Positions 34,836-43,172 are shown, numbered from the stretch's first letter. The stretch: DNA of 64,000 nt from an uncultured Lachnoclostridium sp. (GCA_944376715.1 CALWDO010000007.1:1-64000); one strand, 5' to 3'. The notes: a model not told the origin generated them from the sequence alone. Translations and numbers: made by a program.

Positions 34836-35789
34836 ATGGCAACACTGACAGTGAGCGCAGCAGATGAGAAACGTGTAAAGGCGATGGGCTTTCTCAGCAA
34901 TAAGGGGACGGATAATTTCAGTGCCCGAATCATTACGGTAAATGGAAAGATTACGGCAGAGCAGCAGCGCTGTATCGCGGAAGCAGCGGAGAAATTTGGA
35001 AACGGGGAAGTGACGTTCACCACACGTCTGACCGTCGAGATCCCGGGCGTTCCCTATGACAAGATCGATGAGTTCCAGGAATTTATCGGGAAGGCGGGAC
35101 TGACCACCGGAGGAACAGGCTCCAAAGTCCGTCCGGTTGTGTCCTGCAAGGGAACAACCTGCCAATACGGCCTGCTGGATTCTTTCGGACTTTCCAAAGA
35201 GATTCATGAGAGATTTTATGTGGGTTACCGTCAGGTACAGCTGCCCCACAAGTTTAAGATCGCCGTAGGCGGATGTCCTAATAACTGTGTGAAGCCGGAT
35301 CTGAACGATCTGGGAATCATCGGACAGCGCATTCCTAATTTTGACGAAGACTCCTGCAACGGATGCAAAAAATGCGCGATAGAGAAAACTTGTCCGGTAG
35401 GCGCGGCAAAAGTGGTAGACGGCGTCCTGGAGATTGACAAAGACGTCTGCAACAACTGCGGACGCTGCGTTGGTAAATGTCCATTTGACGCGATCGAGGA
35501 CGGCACCTACGGTTACAAGATCTACATCGGCGGACGCTGGGGCAAAAAGATCGCCCAGGGCCGTGCCCTTCATAAAATATTTACAGATAAAGAAGAAGCA
35601 TTGTCTGTGATTGAAAAAGCGCTGCTTTTGTTCCGGGAGCAGGGCAAGACGGGCGAACGTTTTGCCCAGACCATTGACCGCCTGGGATTTGAGAATGTGG
35701 AAGCGCAGCTGCTTTCCGACGATATCCTGGCGAGAAAAGAGGAGATCCTGGCAGCGAACCTGCATATGACCGGAGGGGCAACCTGCTAA
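34836..35789 (+). CDS. Siroheme and [4Fe-4S] sulfite/nitrite reductase-like protein
   Basis: A 317-residue protein. It has one sulfite-reductase half-repeat at about 1-90, then siroheme/[4Fe-4S] ligands Cys104 and Cys109 in SCKGTTCQYG and Cys147 and Cys151 in GGCPNNCVKP. A ferredoxin insert follows with CNGCKKCAIEKTCP and CNNCGRCVGKCP. The layout resembles AsrC and other small anaerobic sulfite reductases. The first Cys pair is spaced by four residues; the textbook spacing is five. It probably reduces sulfite (or nitrite) with electrons from ferredoxin or from the flavoprotein encoded upstream. AGGAGG precedes the ATG. Confidence 0.8.
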   Translation: MATLTVSAADEKRVKAMGFLSNKGTDNFSARIITVNGKITAEQQRCIAEAAEKFGNGEVTFTTRLTVEIPGVPYDKIDEFQEFIGKAGLTTGGTGSKVRPVVSCKGTTCQYGLLDSFGLSKEIHERFYVGYRQVQLPHKFKIAVGGCPNNCVKPDLNDLGIIGQRIPNFDEDSCNGCKKCAIEKTCPVGAAKVVDGVLEIDKDVCNNCGRCVGKCPFDAIEDGTYGYKIYIGGRWGKKIAQGRALHKIFTDKEEALSVIEKALLLFREQGKTGERFAQTIDRLGFENVEAQLLSDDILARKEEILAANLHMTGGATC

Positions 35790-35804
35790 ATATATCGTGA
35801 ACGT

Positions 35805-35842
35805 AAAAACGCGGCACCGGATATTTTCGGCGCCGCGTTTTT
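35805..35842. terminator. Bidirectional terminator
   Basis: An 11-bp stem (35805-35815 with 35832-35842) has A run and T run on its two sides. It lies between convergent genes, 16 bases after the reductase stop and 21 bases after the end of the transporter gene, so it can serve both strands. Confidence 0.85.
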
Positions 35843-35862
35843 ATTTATTCCTGAAAAGATAT

Positions 35863-37305
35863 CTAATGAATAATGAATGGTGTAAACGGTACTACAAAAG
35901 CGAACATGACTACAACAGACAACAGGATAAAGATCAGGTTCACTTTGAAACTGTTTTTCATGGTCACATGGCCGGGGCCGAATACCAGCGGCATGGGCGC
36001 GCAGGCGGACGGCGTCAGGGTAGCCATAGAAGAGGCGAAACCGATCAGCATCGCGAACATACCCATGTTGGTGGAACCTCCATTTAACAATGCCACGCCG
36101 ATATTGAAAAAGATCGTCATCGTTACAATATTGGACATAAAATTCGTCATGAATACTGCGCCCAGCGTCAGAGCAATGACGACGATAAACGGATTCACGC
36201 CGGTAAACAGCGGCTGCAGCACATTTGCCATCCAGACATTAATTCCGGTAGCTTCCGAGGTGACCGGAGTGGCCATAACGCTGACGACGCCGGCGAAGAT
36301 GATCGCGCCCATGGGCAGGCTTTTATAGGCAGCGTTAATATCCAGCAGCGGTTTGTCATCCACGTGTATGATACATAACAAAGATACTGCCAGAATAGCC
36401 ACAACAATGACGCCTACATTTTTCCAGTATGCGCAGAAGGACGGCAGCAGTCCGCTTCCCAGTTCGGGGAACAGGATCATAAACAGCATGATGATAAATA
36501 TGGCCGCGGAGAGTTTTCCCCGGGTATCCAGGGCGTGCATATTGCGCTTTTCTGCTTCCACGTCATAGTTTACATAAGCGGACGTGTCCGGATGCCAGAT
36601 ATTGACGCAGATAATAATGACGATGAACATCAGGATTGCAAACGGAACACCTACTGCCAGCCACTGACCGTAGCTGACATCGATGCCAAGCTGCGTAGAC
36701 ATGTAACCCATCAGCACCAGGCAGGGAGCATGGGCGATAGGAGAAGCGATGGAAATAACAGTATCCACCCACATGATTCCCATGAACATGCATGTGTAGA
36801 ATGGCTGACCTTTTTTCAATCCCAGTTTTTCAGCCAGGACCACAGCGATACCCACATAGATGACTGCCAGTGACAAGTTGTCCATAAACATGCCCAGGAT
36901 CATCATGGATGCGAAGAACATACAAAGGAATACGTAAGGACGGTTATTTACCACTTTCCGCGTGATAAACCAGCTGCATACCAGATCGATAACGCCGGTT
37001 TCGGTCAGGCAATAGTTCAGCATCATGAATACGATCATGGAGATAACGGAAAAATGTCCCACAGAACCTGCCCATACTTCGGTAGATGTCATCGATCCGG
37101 TCATGACCAGAAGTCCCAGGAATAAAAGGGATGTCCAGGTAGTGCCTACGGTCAGCCAGAGATAGAGTGTCGGGATCATAACAGCCAGTGTCCTTACTCC
37201 GATTACGGTCAGTCCATTGGCGGGCTGTACCGCGAAAAGGATGATCAGGCCAATAATCAGGGCTATGATCAGGTGTTTGTACATTTTCATTGCATTTGAT
37301 TTCAT
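35863..37305 (-). CDS. SLC13/DASS-type anion symporter
   Basis: A 480-residue protein with about 12-13 membrane segments of the divalent anion:sodium symporter family. PTLYLWLTVGTTW, NLSLAVIYVGIAVVLAEKLG and FMSNIVTMTIFFNIGVALL, plus SMATLTPSACAPMPLVF near the end, correspond to the two substrate/sodium-binding halves. Family members carry sulfate or dicarboxylates. I take ATG 37305 with GGGGGAG upstream. It is 25 bases after the UroD-like gene and is probably cotranscribed, so the substrate may be what that protein acts on. Confidence 0.83.
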   Translation of the reverse strand: MKSNAMKMYKHLIIALIIGLIILFAVQPANGLTVIGVRTLAVMIPTLYLWLTVGTTWTSLLFLGLLVMTGSMTSTEVWAGSVGHFSVISMIVFMMLNYCLTETGVIDLVCSWFITRKVVNNRPYVFLCMFFASMMILGMFMDNLSLAVIYVGIAVVLAEKLGLKKGQPFYTCMFMGIMWVDTVISIASPIAHAPCLVLMGYMSTQLGIDVSYGQWLAVGVPFAILMFIVIIICVNIWHPDTSAYVNYDVEAEKRNMHALDTRGKLSAAIFIIMLFMILFPELGSGLLPSFCAYWKNVGVIVVAILAVSLLCIIHVDDKPLLDINAAYKSLPMGAIIFAGVVSVMATPVTSEATGINVWMANVLQPLFTGVNPFIVVIALTLGAVFMTNFMSNIVTMTIFFNIGVALLNGGSTNMGMFAMLIGFASSMATLTPSACAPMPLVFGPGHVTMKNSFKVNLIFILLSVVVMFAFVVPFTPFIIH

Positions 37306-37330
37306 TATACAGTCTCCCCCTTGCCGGTGT

Positions 37331-38326
37331 TTATACATGGAAATGTTTCTGGTTGTAGCGGTTGATCTCATCGATAATGATCTCTTCTACCTGAGGGTAG
37401 ATAGTTCCCGGGCCGCCGTAGGTCATACACGGGATAAAGTGAGGCAGTTCTCCATATTCTTTCAGCGCGCGCTGTGTCTCTTTGCGGATTTCCTCTTCCG
37501 TCACGTCCTCACGGTCAATCGAGGAATCAATACCGCCCATCAGCGCCATGCGGCCGTCCAGCTCTTGAGTGATGGCGGGAATATTATTGGTAGGAAGAAC
37601 ACCCTGCCAGATATCTACGCCGATTTCTGCCATATCCATGGCGATGGGTTCGCAATAGGAATCCGAATGATGCATTACGATCACATTGTTGTCATGCAGA
37701 TAACGATACAGTCTGCGGTAAGGCTCTTTGAAGAATTCGCGCCATACTTCCGGTTTCATGAACAGGCTTGTTTTGCTTCCGAAATCATCGTGGGAGAGGA
37801 TGACATCCGGATGCAGGTTCTCTACGATCAGTTTCATGTATTCCAGACGGTATTCAGTAATCGCTTCGATCAATTCGTGAGTTTCATCCGGGTAGAGAAG
37901 CAGGTTGCAGAGGGTGTCCTCAAATGTCATGAGCATATGCATCTGTTCAAAAATGCCGGTGCCCATGACGGTCATGGTCAGACAGTCCTTTGGCGCTTCA
38001 GCCTTTTGCTTCTGTACGGCTTCCCATCCCTGGGAACAGTTTGCTCTTAAATCCGGCACTTTTACATACTCTTTCCAGTTCTCGATGTCCTGAATAACCT
38101 GGTTCTCAGGCGTTACCAGCGGGACTGCCGCAGGCTGGTCTTCCGGAAAAGTGATATAGGTTCCCCAGCGGTCATAGGAGTTGGTACCCCGGATCCGGTT
38201 GCCGCGCACATACTGGAATACAGGATCGCCGCCCAGGACCTTAAAGGCCGTGAAGCTGTTGCAGAGATGATCCGGCTTTCCGTCGCGGCGGATTGTTTCC
38301 AGAAAGTTCTGTTTTTCGTTAAGCAT
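37331..38326 (-). CDS. Uroporphyrinogen decarboxylase family (MtaA-like) protein
   Basis: A 331-residue TIM-barrel protein of the UroD/MtaA family. Near 215 it has VIVMHHSDSYCEP, and near the C-terminus PCMTYGGPGTIYP; the His and two Cys suit the zinc site of corrinoid methyltransferases (MtaA type) better than the Arg-rich porphyrin pocket of true HemE. It probably moves a methyl group or decarboxylates a small molecule. No corrinoid protein is adjacent. It shares an operon with the SLC13-type transporter and is divergent from a LysR gene. AAGGAGG precedes the ATG. Confidence 0.8.
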   Translation of the reverse strand: MLNEKQNFLETIRRDGKPDHLCNSFTAFKVLGGDPVFQYVRGNRIRGTNSYDRWGTYITFPEDQPAAVPLVTPENQVIQDIENWKEYVKVPDLRANCSQGWEAVQKQKAEAPKDCLTMTVMGTGIFEQMHMLMTFEDTLCNLLLYPDETHELIEAITEYRLEYMKLIVENLHPDVILSHDDFGSKTSLFMKPEVWREFFKEPYRRLYRYLHDNNVIVMHHSDSYCEPIAMDMAEIGVDIWQGVLPTNNIPAITQELDGRMALMGGIDSSIDREDVTEEEIRKETQRALKEYGELPHFIPCMTYGGPGTIYPQVEEIIIDEINRYNQKHFHV

Positions 38327-38377
38327 GTTTATGTCCTCCTTTTATAAACATAATAAATTGTCTATTTTGCTGAAAAT

Positions 38378-38406
38378 AGTGTATCATCTGTTTTAAGAAT
38401 TGTTAA
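38378..38406 (-). promoter_or_regulatory. Promoter of the UroD-like/transporter operon
   Basis: Read on the minus strand: TTAACA (38406-38401), a 17-base spacer and TACACT (38383-38378). The start of transcription would be about 45 bases upstream of the UroD-like ATG. Confidence 0.65.
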
Positions 38407-38441
38407 ATTCCCAAAAGAGGTATCAGTAATTCTAAAACAGA
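38387..38441. promoter_or_regulatory. Long dyad, probable LysR binding region
   Basis: 38387-38401 (TCTGTTTTAAGAATT) and 38428-38441 (AATTCTAAAACAGA) are inverted repeats with one base of slippage. Between them GAATT and AATTC at 38397-38410 form a second, smaller dyad. The left arm and the small dyad overlap the -35 region of the minus-strand promoter, the classic place for a LysR activator. Confidence 0.6.
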
Positions 38442-38534
38442 AAGTATTTTGAGACAAAATAAGGGCTGATTTGGTACTGCAAGATGTATAATGTACATGG
38501 AATAGTAGAGAAAACAGTCTGATAAGGAGGAAAA

Positions 38535-39458
38535 ATGCGCGAGATTAATCTGTACAATATTTCCGTCCTGGATCTGGAACTGTTCATGAACGTGGCGAAA
38601 TATGGAAGTTTTACCAAAGCAGGAGAAAAACTGTTTATGGCCCAGTCTGTGGTCAGCAAGCGCATCAGTCAGATAGAAAATGAACTGGGTTTAAGCCTGT
38701 TTATCCGAAATAAACGCCAGGTTGTCCTGACGCCTGCGGGGCGGGTGCTGGAAGAGCGGATCGGCAACGTGCTGGACGATATCCTGGACGCGATTCAGGC
38801 CGCCCATGTGGCCCAGACCGGAGCGTCCGGTTATCTGTGTATCGGCTACCTGGAGTGGGGCGATCTGACATTCATTGACGGTTTGAGGAAATTTATAAAG
38901 GATAATCCTCAGTTTTCCATTTCCATGTATCGGGAAAATTTCCCTGAGTTGCGGGAGGGCATTGCACAGGGCAGGGTTGATATGATTTTTACCATGTCTT
39001 ATGACTGCGATGTATTTCTTGCCGGTGAGTATGATATTCTGAAGTTTCAGAAAGTGCCTTTGATGGCTCATATGTACCGGGAGCATCCTCTTGCTTCCAG
39101 AAAGTCGCTGGCCATAGAGGATCTCCGCGGACAGCCTATGCTGATGGTAGATCAGAAATCTTCTTCGGGATACGGCGAATATGTACGCGGACTTTTCCGG
39201 AAACATAATATACGTCCGGTAGTAGCTCAGTATGCGCATAACGGCGGGGAACATATCGGCAATATCTTGATTAACAAGGGCATCCTTCTGGCCAGCGGAC
39301 AGTTTCTTCAAAATTCAGTGGACGGTCAGATCGTCCGTGTCCCGGTCCGGGATGAGGAGCTGTACGTGACAGTGGTCTGGAGAAAAGAAAACCGCAATCT
39401 GGTACTTATGAAATATCTGCAGGTGCTGGCGGAAGAAGTGGATTCGGAGACACTGTAA
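38535..39458 (+). CDS. LysR family transcriptional regulator
   Basis: A 307-residue LysR protein with helix-turn-helix ELFMNVAKYGSFTKAGEKLF and QSVVSKRISQIENELG, then an effector domain from about 92 (GYLCIGYLEWGDLTFIDGL) that includes GRVDMIFTMSYD. It is transcribed divergently from the UroD-like/transporter operon across 208 bases that carry a long dyad, so it probably activates that operon in response to its substrate. TAAGGAGG precedes the ATG. TATAAT at 38487 may be its -10 box. Confidence 0.88.
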   Translation: MREINLYNISVLDLELFMNVAKYGSFTKAGEKLFMAQSVVSKRISQIENELGLSLFIRNKRQVVLTPAGRVLEERIGNVLDDILDAIQAAHVAQTGASGYLCIGYLEWGDLTFIDGLRKFIKDNPQFSISMYRENFPELREGIAQGRVDMIFTMSYDCDVFLAGEYDILKFQKVPLMAHMYREHPLASRKSLAIEDLRGQPMLMVDQKSSSGYGEYVRGLFRKHNIRPVVAQYAHNGGEHIGNILINKGILLASGQFLQNSVDGQIVRVPVRDEELYVTVVWRKENRNLVLMKYLQVLAEEVDSETL

Positions 39459-39470
39459 CCTATGTTGGAC

Positions 39471-39596
39471 AAACCGGCATCCTTACGGTATAATGAGCAC
39501 GAGGTGCGAATTATACCGTAAGGATGCCGGTTTCTGCGTTCGCCGCAGAAAGCCGGGTGCATCCGCCGGAGGCATCATGTCTGCGGAGCAGACATG
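39471..39596. repeat. Array of four hairpins, first with a 24-bp perfect stem
   Basis: Hairpin 1: 39471-39494 pairs perfectly with 39510-39533 (24 bp), and inside its loop GCAC pairs with GTGC. Hairpin 2: 39531-39538 with 39544-39551 (8 bp). Hairpin 3: 39558-39564 with 39568-39574 (one mismatch). Hairpin 4: 39576-39584 with 39588-39596 (9 bp). Nearly every base between lysR and the nfo promoter is in a stem. The left arm of hairpin 1 also contains TATAAT (39489-39494). It may be a palindromic mobile repeat, a terminator region or a structured RNA. Confidence 0.8.
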
Positions 39597-39603
39597 GTAT
39601 AAT
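39595..39603 (+). promoter_or_regulatory. Extended -10 promoter of nfo
   Basis: TGGTATAAT, a perfect extended -10 element, lies 17 bases before the nfo start and directly after hairpin 4. No -35 is apparent because that area is within the hairpin array. The transcript would have a very short leader. Confidence 0.5.
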
Positions 39604-39620
39604 AGGCGCGGAGGAGTTGT

Positions 39621-40466
39621 ATGCAGATCATTGGAACACATATGTCCATCGCAAAGGGATGGGATAAGACAGCCGAGAATGTGGTGCGGATGGGAGCAGA
39701 TACCATGCAGGTGTTCAGCCGCAATCCCCGGGGATCCGGGTACAGGGATCCGAAGGATACAGAAAGAGAGCTGTTCCAGAAGATACGCAGGGAGCATGGA
39801 TTCGGCCCTCTTCTGGCTCATGCGCCTTATACGATGAATCTTGCCAGCGCTCAGGAAAAGGTCTATGAATTTGCCTGTACGGTGATCCGAGAGGATCTGG
39901 CCCGTATGGACGCGCTGGGTATGGAGAATCTGGTCTTTCATCCGGGCAGCCATACCGGGATCGGAGTGGAAGCAGGGATCCGGAATATTATCGCGGGTCT
40001 GGATCAGGCAGTCACCGGACAGGAAAAGACCATGGTGCTTCTGGAAACCATGTCGGGGAAGGGTACGGAGATCGGGGCACGGTTTGAAGAACTGAAAGCG
40101 ATCCGGGACGGCGCGGCTCATCCCGAAAAGATCGGAGTCTGCCTTGATACCTGTCATATCTATTCCGCGGGATATGACATCGTGAACGATCTGGACGGAG
40201 TATTAGAGGAGTTTGACCGGGTACTGGGACTATCGCTGCTGCGGGCGGTGCATCTGAATGACAGCATGACGCCGTATGCTTCCCGCAAGGACCGTCACGC
40301 TGCCATAGGAAAAGGCACGATCGGGCTGGAAGTCCTGCTCAGGGTAATGGAGCATCCGGCGCTGAAACATTTGCCCTTTTATCTGGAAACGCCGAATGAC
40401 GACCAGGGACATGCGGATGAAATCCATATGTTAAGAGAAATGTTAAAATCACGCAAAGAAAATTGA
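39621..40466 (+). CDS. nfo: Endonuclease IV (AP endonuclease)
   Basis: A 281-residue TIM-barrel enzyme with three zinc ions that cuts DNA 5' to abasic sites in base excision repair. It has [10 protein letters not shown] at the start, [45 protein letters not shown] and [19 protein letters not shown], which between them carry the His, Glu and Asp zinc ligands. GGAGGAG precedes the ATG. nth, which makes abasic sites, lies 2 kb downstream. Confidence 0.95.
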   Translation: MQIIGTHMSIAKGWDKTAENVVRMGADTMQVFSRNPRGSGYRDPKDTERELFQKIRREHGFGPLLAHAPYTMNLASAQEKVYEFACTVIREDLARMDALGMENLVFHPGSHTGIGVEAGIRNIIAGLDQAVTGQEKTMVLLETMSGKGTEIGARFEELKAIRDGAAHPEKIGVCLDTCHIYSAGYDIVNDLDGVLEEFDRVLGLSLLRAVHLNDSMTPYASRKDRHAAIGKGTIGLEVLLRVMEHPALKHLPFYLETPNDDQGHADEIHMLREMLKSRKEN

Positions 40467-40569
40467 TAATCACATTAAGAAATCGCAAATAAAAAAATTG
40501 CTTTATAGAAAGCTTTGCCCGGCTGTGGTATGATTTGAATGAAAATCAAGTCTAGAAAAGAGGGGCAGT

Positions 40570-40716
40570 ATGGGCAACATTGGTATTATGATTCTGGTCG
40601 CTTTGATGGTGCTGGCAGGCGGTGCAGCTTCGCTGTATATTTTAATTACCATGCCGATCATCATTGTGAGAAAGATTTACGGAAAAGTAAAATACGGAAA
40701 ATCTCTCTATGATTAA
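40570..40716 (+). CDS. Small membrane protein, 48 residues
   Basis: ATG 40570 follows AGAGGGGCAGT. The 48-residue product has one hydrophobic segment, about 4-34 (MILVALMVLAGGAASLYILI), and a basic tail with four lysines. It starts about 100 bases after nfo and ends 10 bases before the sensor kinase, whose ribosome site overlaps its stop codon. It recalls KdpF in size and position next to a KdpD-like kinase, but the sequence is not clearly KdpF. It may be an accessory of the kinase. Confidence 0.6.
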   Translation: MGNIGIMILVALMVLAGGAASLYILITMPIIIVRKIYGKVKYGKSLYD

Positions 40717-40726
40717 AGGAACGTAT

Positions 40727-41782
40727 ATGTCTGTGATCAGAAATGTTTTAAAGACCGCTGCGATATTATTTGCAGCGGCTCTTTTCTGTTTTTGGCTGCA
40801 GCAGTTCGGCGCAGTGGACGCGCAGGTATCGCTGGTATTCGTGGTGGCGATCCTCTGTATAGCGCGCCTGACCGACGGTTATTTTTATGGAATCGCTGCA
40901 TCCATACTGGTTGTGTTTGGAGTGAACTATATGTTCACATATCCATATTTTGAACTGGATTTTACCCTCACGGGATACCCGCTTACTTTTGTTACTCTGC
41001 TGGCAGTGTCCGTCAGCGTCAGCATGCTGACGTCCAGGGTAAAAGAGCAGGAGGCGATCCGCCTGGAAGCTGAGAAAGAAAAGATGAGAGGAAACCTTCT
41101 CCGGGCCGTATCCCATGATATCCGTACCCCTTTGACTTCCATTGTGGGCGCGGCGTCAGGGATTATCGAGAACCGGCAGGTGCTGACAGAGGAGCAGACG
41201 CTGGAACTGGTGGAGGATATCCGTCAGGAGGCCCAATGGCTGATTCAGATCGTAGAAAATCTGCTTTCGGTTACACGGATCAATGGAGAAGGGGCCAGGA
41301 TCAACAAGCAGGAAGAACTGGCGGAAGAGATCGTCAGCAGCGCCGTCCTGAAAACGGAAAAGCGGTATCCTGAGATCGGGATCACTGTGGAGCTGCCGGA
41401 TACCGTCCTCCTTGTGCCCATGGATGGCATCCTGATCGAGCAGGTGCTTGTGAATCTTTTGGAAAATTCCATACAGCACGGAAAGACGACCAGCAAGATC
41501 GTGATTCGGGTAAAAGAAGAGGCGGACCGGGCCATATTTGAGGTGGAAGACAACGGCCAGGGGATCCGGGAAGATATTCTTCCGAAGATATTTGACGGCG
41601 GACGGCAGCCCAAAGAAGGAGAAGGCTCTGATTCCGGAAGGAATATGGGCATCGGCCTGTCCGTGTGCATGAGCATAGTAAAAGCGCACAAAGGAGATAT
41701 GAAGGCGGAAAACATCGGCGGTTCAGGCGCAAGAATGACTTTTTGGCTGCCGATGGAAAAGGAGCAGACAGATGGACATTAA
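40727..41782 (+). CDS. KdpD-like sensor histidine kinase lacking the cytoplasmic N-domain
   Basis: A 351-residue kinase. Four membrane segments (about 8-98) form the DUF4118 domain of KdpD. A HisKA domain follows with phospho-acceptor His130 in AVSHDIRTPLTS, then HATPase-c with NLLENSIQHG, DNGQGI and GIGLSVCMSIV. The KdpD and universal-stress domains of true KdpD are absent, and kdpABC is not nearby. I start at ATG 40727, after AAAGGA. It overlaps its response regulator by 11 bases. Confidence 0.85.
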   Translation: MSVIRNVLKTAAILFAAALFCFWLQQFGAVDAQVSLVFVVAILCIARLTDGYFYGIAASILVVFGVNYMFTYPYFELDFTLTGYPLTFVTLLAVSVSVSMLTSRVKEQEAIRLEAEKEKMRGNLLRAVSHDIRTPLTSIVGAASGIIENRQVLTEEQTLELVEDIRQEAQWLIQIVENLLSVTRINGEGARINKQEELAEEIVSSAVLKTEKRYPEIGITVELPDTVLLVPMDGILIEQVLVNLLENSIQHGKTTSKIVIRVKEEADRAIFEVEDNGQGIREDILPKIFDGGRQPKEGEGSDSGRNMGIGLSVCMSIVKAHKGDMKAENIGGSGARMTFWLPMEKEQTDGH

Positions 41783-42479
41783 AGACAGAGTACTGGTAGT
41801 GGAAGATGATAAAAGCATCCGAAATTTTTTCCGGACGATTCTGGAAGCCAACAACTATGATGTTATTATGGCAAATACCGGCGCGGAAGCCTACAGCATG
41901 GTGACTTCCCAGTGCCCGGATCTGGTGATTCTGGATCTGGGACTGCCGGATATGGACGGAATGAAGATTCTGAAAAGCATACGGGAATGGTCCGCCATGC
42001 CCATTCTCGTGGTGTCCGCCCGCACCCATGAACGGGACAAGGTAGAGGCCCTGGACGCCGGCGCCGACGACTACATCACTAAACCGTTCGGTACTTCCGA
42101 ACTGCTGGCCCGCATACGGACTGCCATACGCCATGCCCGCACAGCGTATCTGACACCGCAGGGCATGCAGACGGGGATCTTCCATTCCGGAGGACTGACC
42201 ATCGATTACGATAAGCACCGGGTATATGTGGATGGAAGAGACGCCAATCTTACGCAGAATGAATACAAACTGGTGAGTCTTCTGGGGAAATACGCAGGAA
42301 AAGTGCTGACTTACGATTATATTATTAAAGAGATCTGGGGGCCGAATATGAAGAACGACAACCGGATCCTCAGAGTGAATATGGCGAATATCCGCCGTAA
42401 AATCGAAAAGAATCCGGGGAAACCGGAATATATTTTTACAGAAGTAGGAGTGGGATACCGGATCGTGGATCCGGATTAG
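41772..42479 (+). CDS. OmpR/KdpE-family response regulator
   Basis: A 235-residue regulator. The receiver domain has EDD at 11-13, phospho-acceptor Asp55 in LVILDLGLPDMDG, and the conserved Lys in TKPF. A winged-helix DNA-binding domain runs from about 140 (LTQNEYKLVSLL, RVNMANIRRKIEK, VGVGYRI). It is partner of the upstream kinase by overlap and closest in feel to KdpE. Targets are unknown since no kdp genes are present. Confidence 0.9.
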   Translation: MDIKDRVLVVEDDKSIRNFFRTILEANNYDVIMANTGAEAYSMVTSQCPDLVILDLGLPDMDGMKILKSIREWSAMPILVVSARTHERDKVEALDAGADDYITKPFGTSELLARIRTAIRHARTAYLTPQGMQTGIFHSGGLTIDYDKHRVYVDGRDANLTQNEYKLVSLLGKYAGKVLTYDYIIKEIWGPNMKNDNRILRVNMANIRRKIEKNPGKPEYIFTEVGVGYRIVDPD

Positions 42480-42491
42480 AAAGGACGGAGG

Positions 42492-43157
42492 ATGAAAAAA
42501 GAAGATACAGAAGATCTGACAGCCAAGAAAGAACTGGCACTGAAGCTGATTGAACGCCTGAAAGAGGCGTATCCGGACGCAGGGTGCACTCTGGATTACG
42601 ACGACGCCTGGAAGCTTCTGGTAAGCGTGCGGCTGGCGGCCCAGTGTACGGACGCACGGGTGAACGTGGTCGTGGAGAAGCTGTACGAAAAATATCCGGA
42701 TGTGGATGCCCTGGCAGAAGCGGATGTGGACAGTATCGAAGAAATTGTCCGCCCCTGTGGGCTGGGCCGCAGTAAAGCACGGGATATCAGCGCCTGTATG
42801 AAGATACTGAAAGAGCAGTACGGAGGAAAAGTGCCGGACGACTTTAACGCACTGTTGAAACTGCCGGGAGTGGGAAGGAAAAGCGCGAACCTGATCATGG
42901 GAGACGTATTTGGCAAACCTGCCATTGTGACGGATACGCACTGCATCCGTCTGGTGAACCGGATGGGGCTGGTAGACGGCGTCAAGGAGCCGAAAAAGGT
43001 GGAAATGGCTTTGTGGAAACTGATTCCGCCGGAAGAGGGCAGCGACTTCTGCCACCGTCTGGTGTACCATGGAAGAGATATATGTACAGCCAGGACAAAA
43101 CCGCACTGTGAGAAATGCTGCGTGCAGGATCTATGTGCAAAAAATGGAATAGACTAA
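42492..43157 (+). CDS. nth: Endonuclease III
   Basis: A 221-residue base-excision glycosylase/AP lyase for oxidised pyrimidines. It has helix-hairpin-helix LPGVGRKSANLIMGDVFG with catalytic Lys, catalytic Asp in VTDTHCIRLVNRMG, and a C-terminal [4Fe-4S] cluster CTARTKPHCEKCCVQDLC. In the cluster the first two cysteines are separated by seven residues rather than the usual six. It is 12 bases after the response regulator. Confidence 0.94.
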   Translation: MKKEDTEDLTAKKELALKLIERLKEAYPDAGCTLDYDDAWKLLVSVRLAAQCTDARVNVVVEKLYEKYPDVDALAEADVDSIEEIVRPCGLGRSKARDISACMKILKEQYGGKVPDDFNALLKLPGVGRKSANLIMGDVFGKPAIVTDTHCIRLVNRMGLVDGVKEPKKVEMALWKLIPPEEGSDFCHRLVYHGRDICTARTKPHCEKCCVQDLCAKNGID

Positions 43158-43172
43158 GGAGAAATAAGTGTT

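Noticed and set aside
34185-35765. A very long open frame on the minus strand across the siroheme reductase and flavoprotein genes
   Set aside because: It is antisense to two well-supported genes, has no ribosome site and its Cys/Arg/His/Phe-rich product matches no family. Codon bias of the real genes leaves this frame open.
40727-42479. Calling the pair KdpDE for potassium control
   Set aside because: The cytoplasmic KdpD domains are missing and no kdpFABC lies nearby; the relation is limited to the membrane domain and the regulator type.
41382-43106. Long minus-strand frame antisense to the kinase, regulator and nth genes
   Set aside because: Same reason: three clear sense genes with motifs, while the antisense product is unlike any protein.
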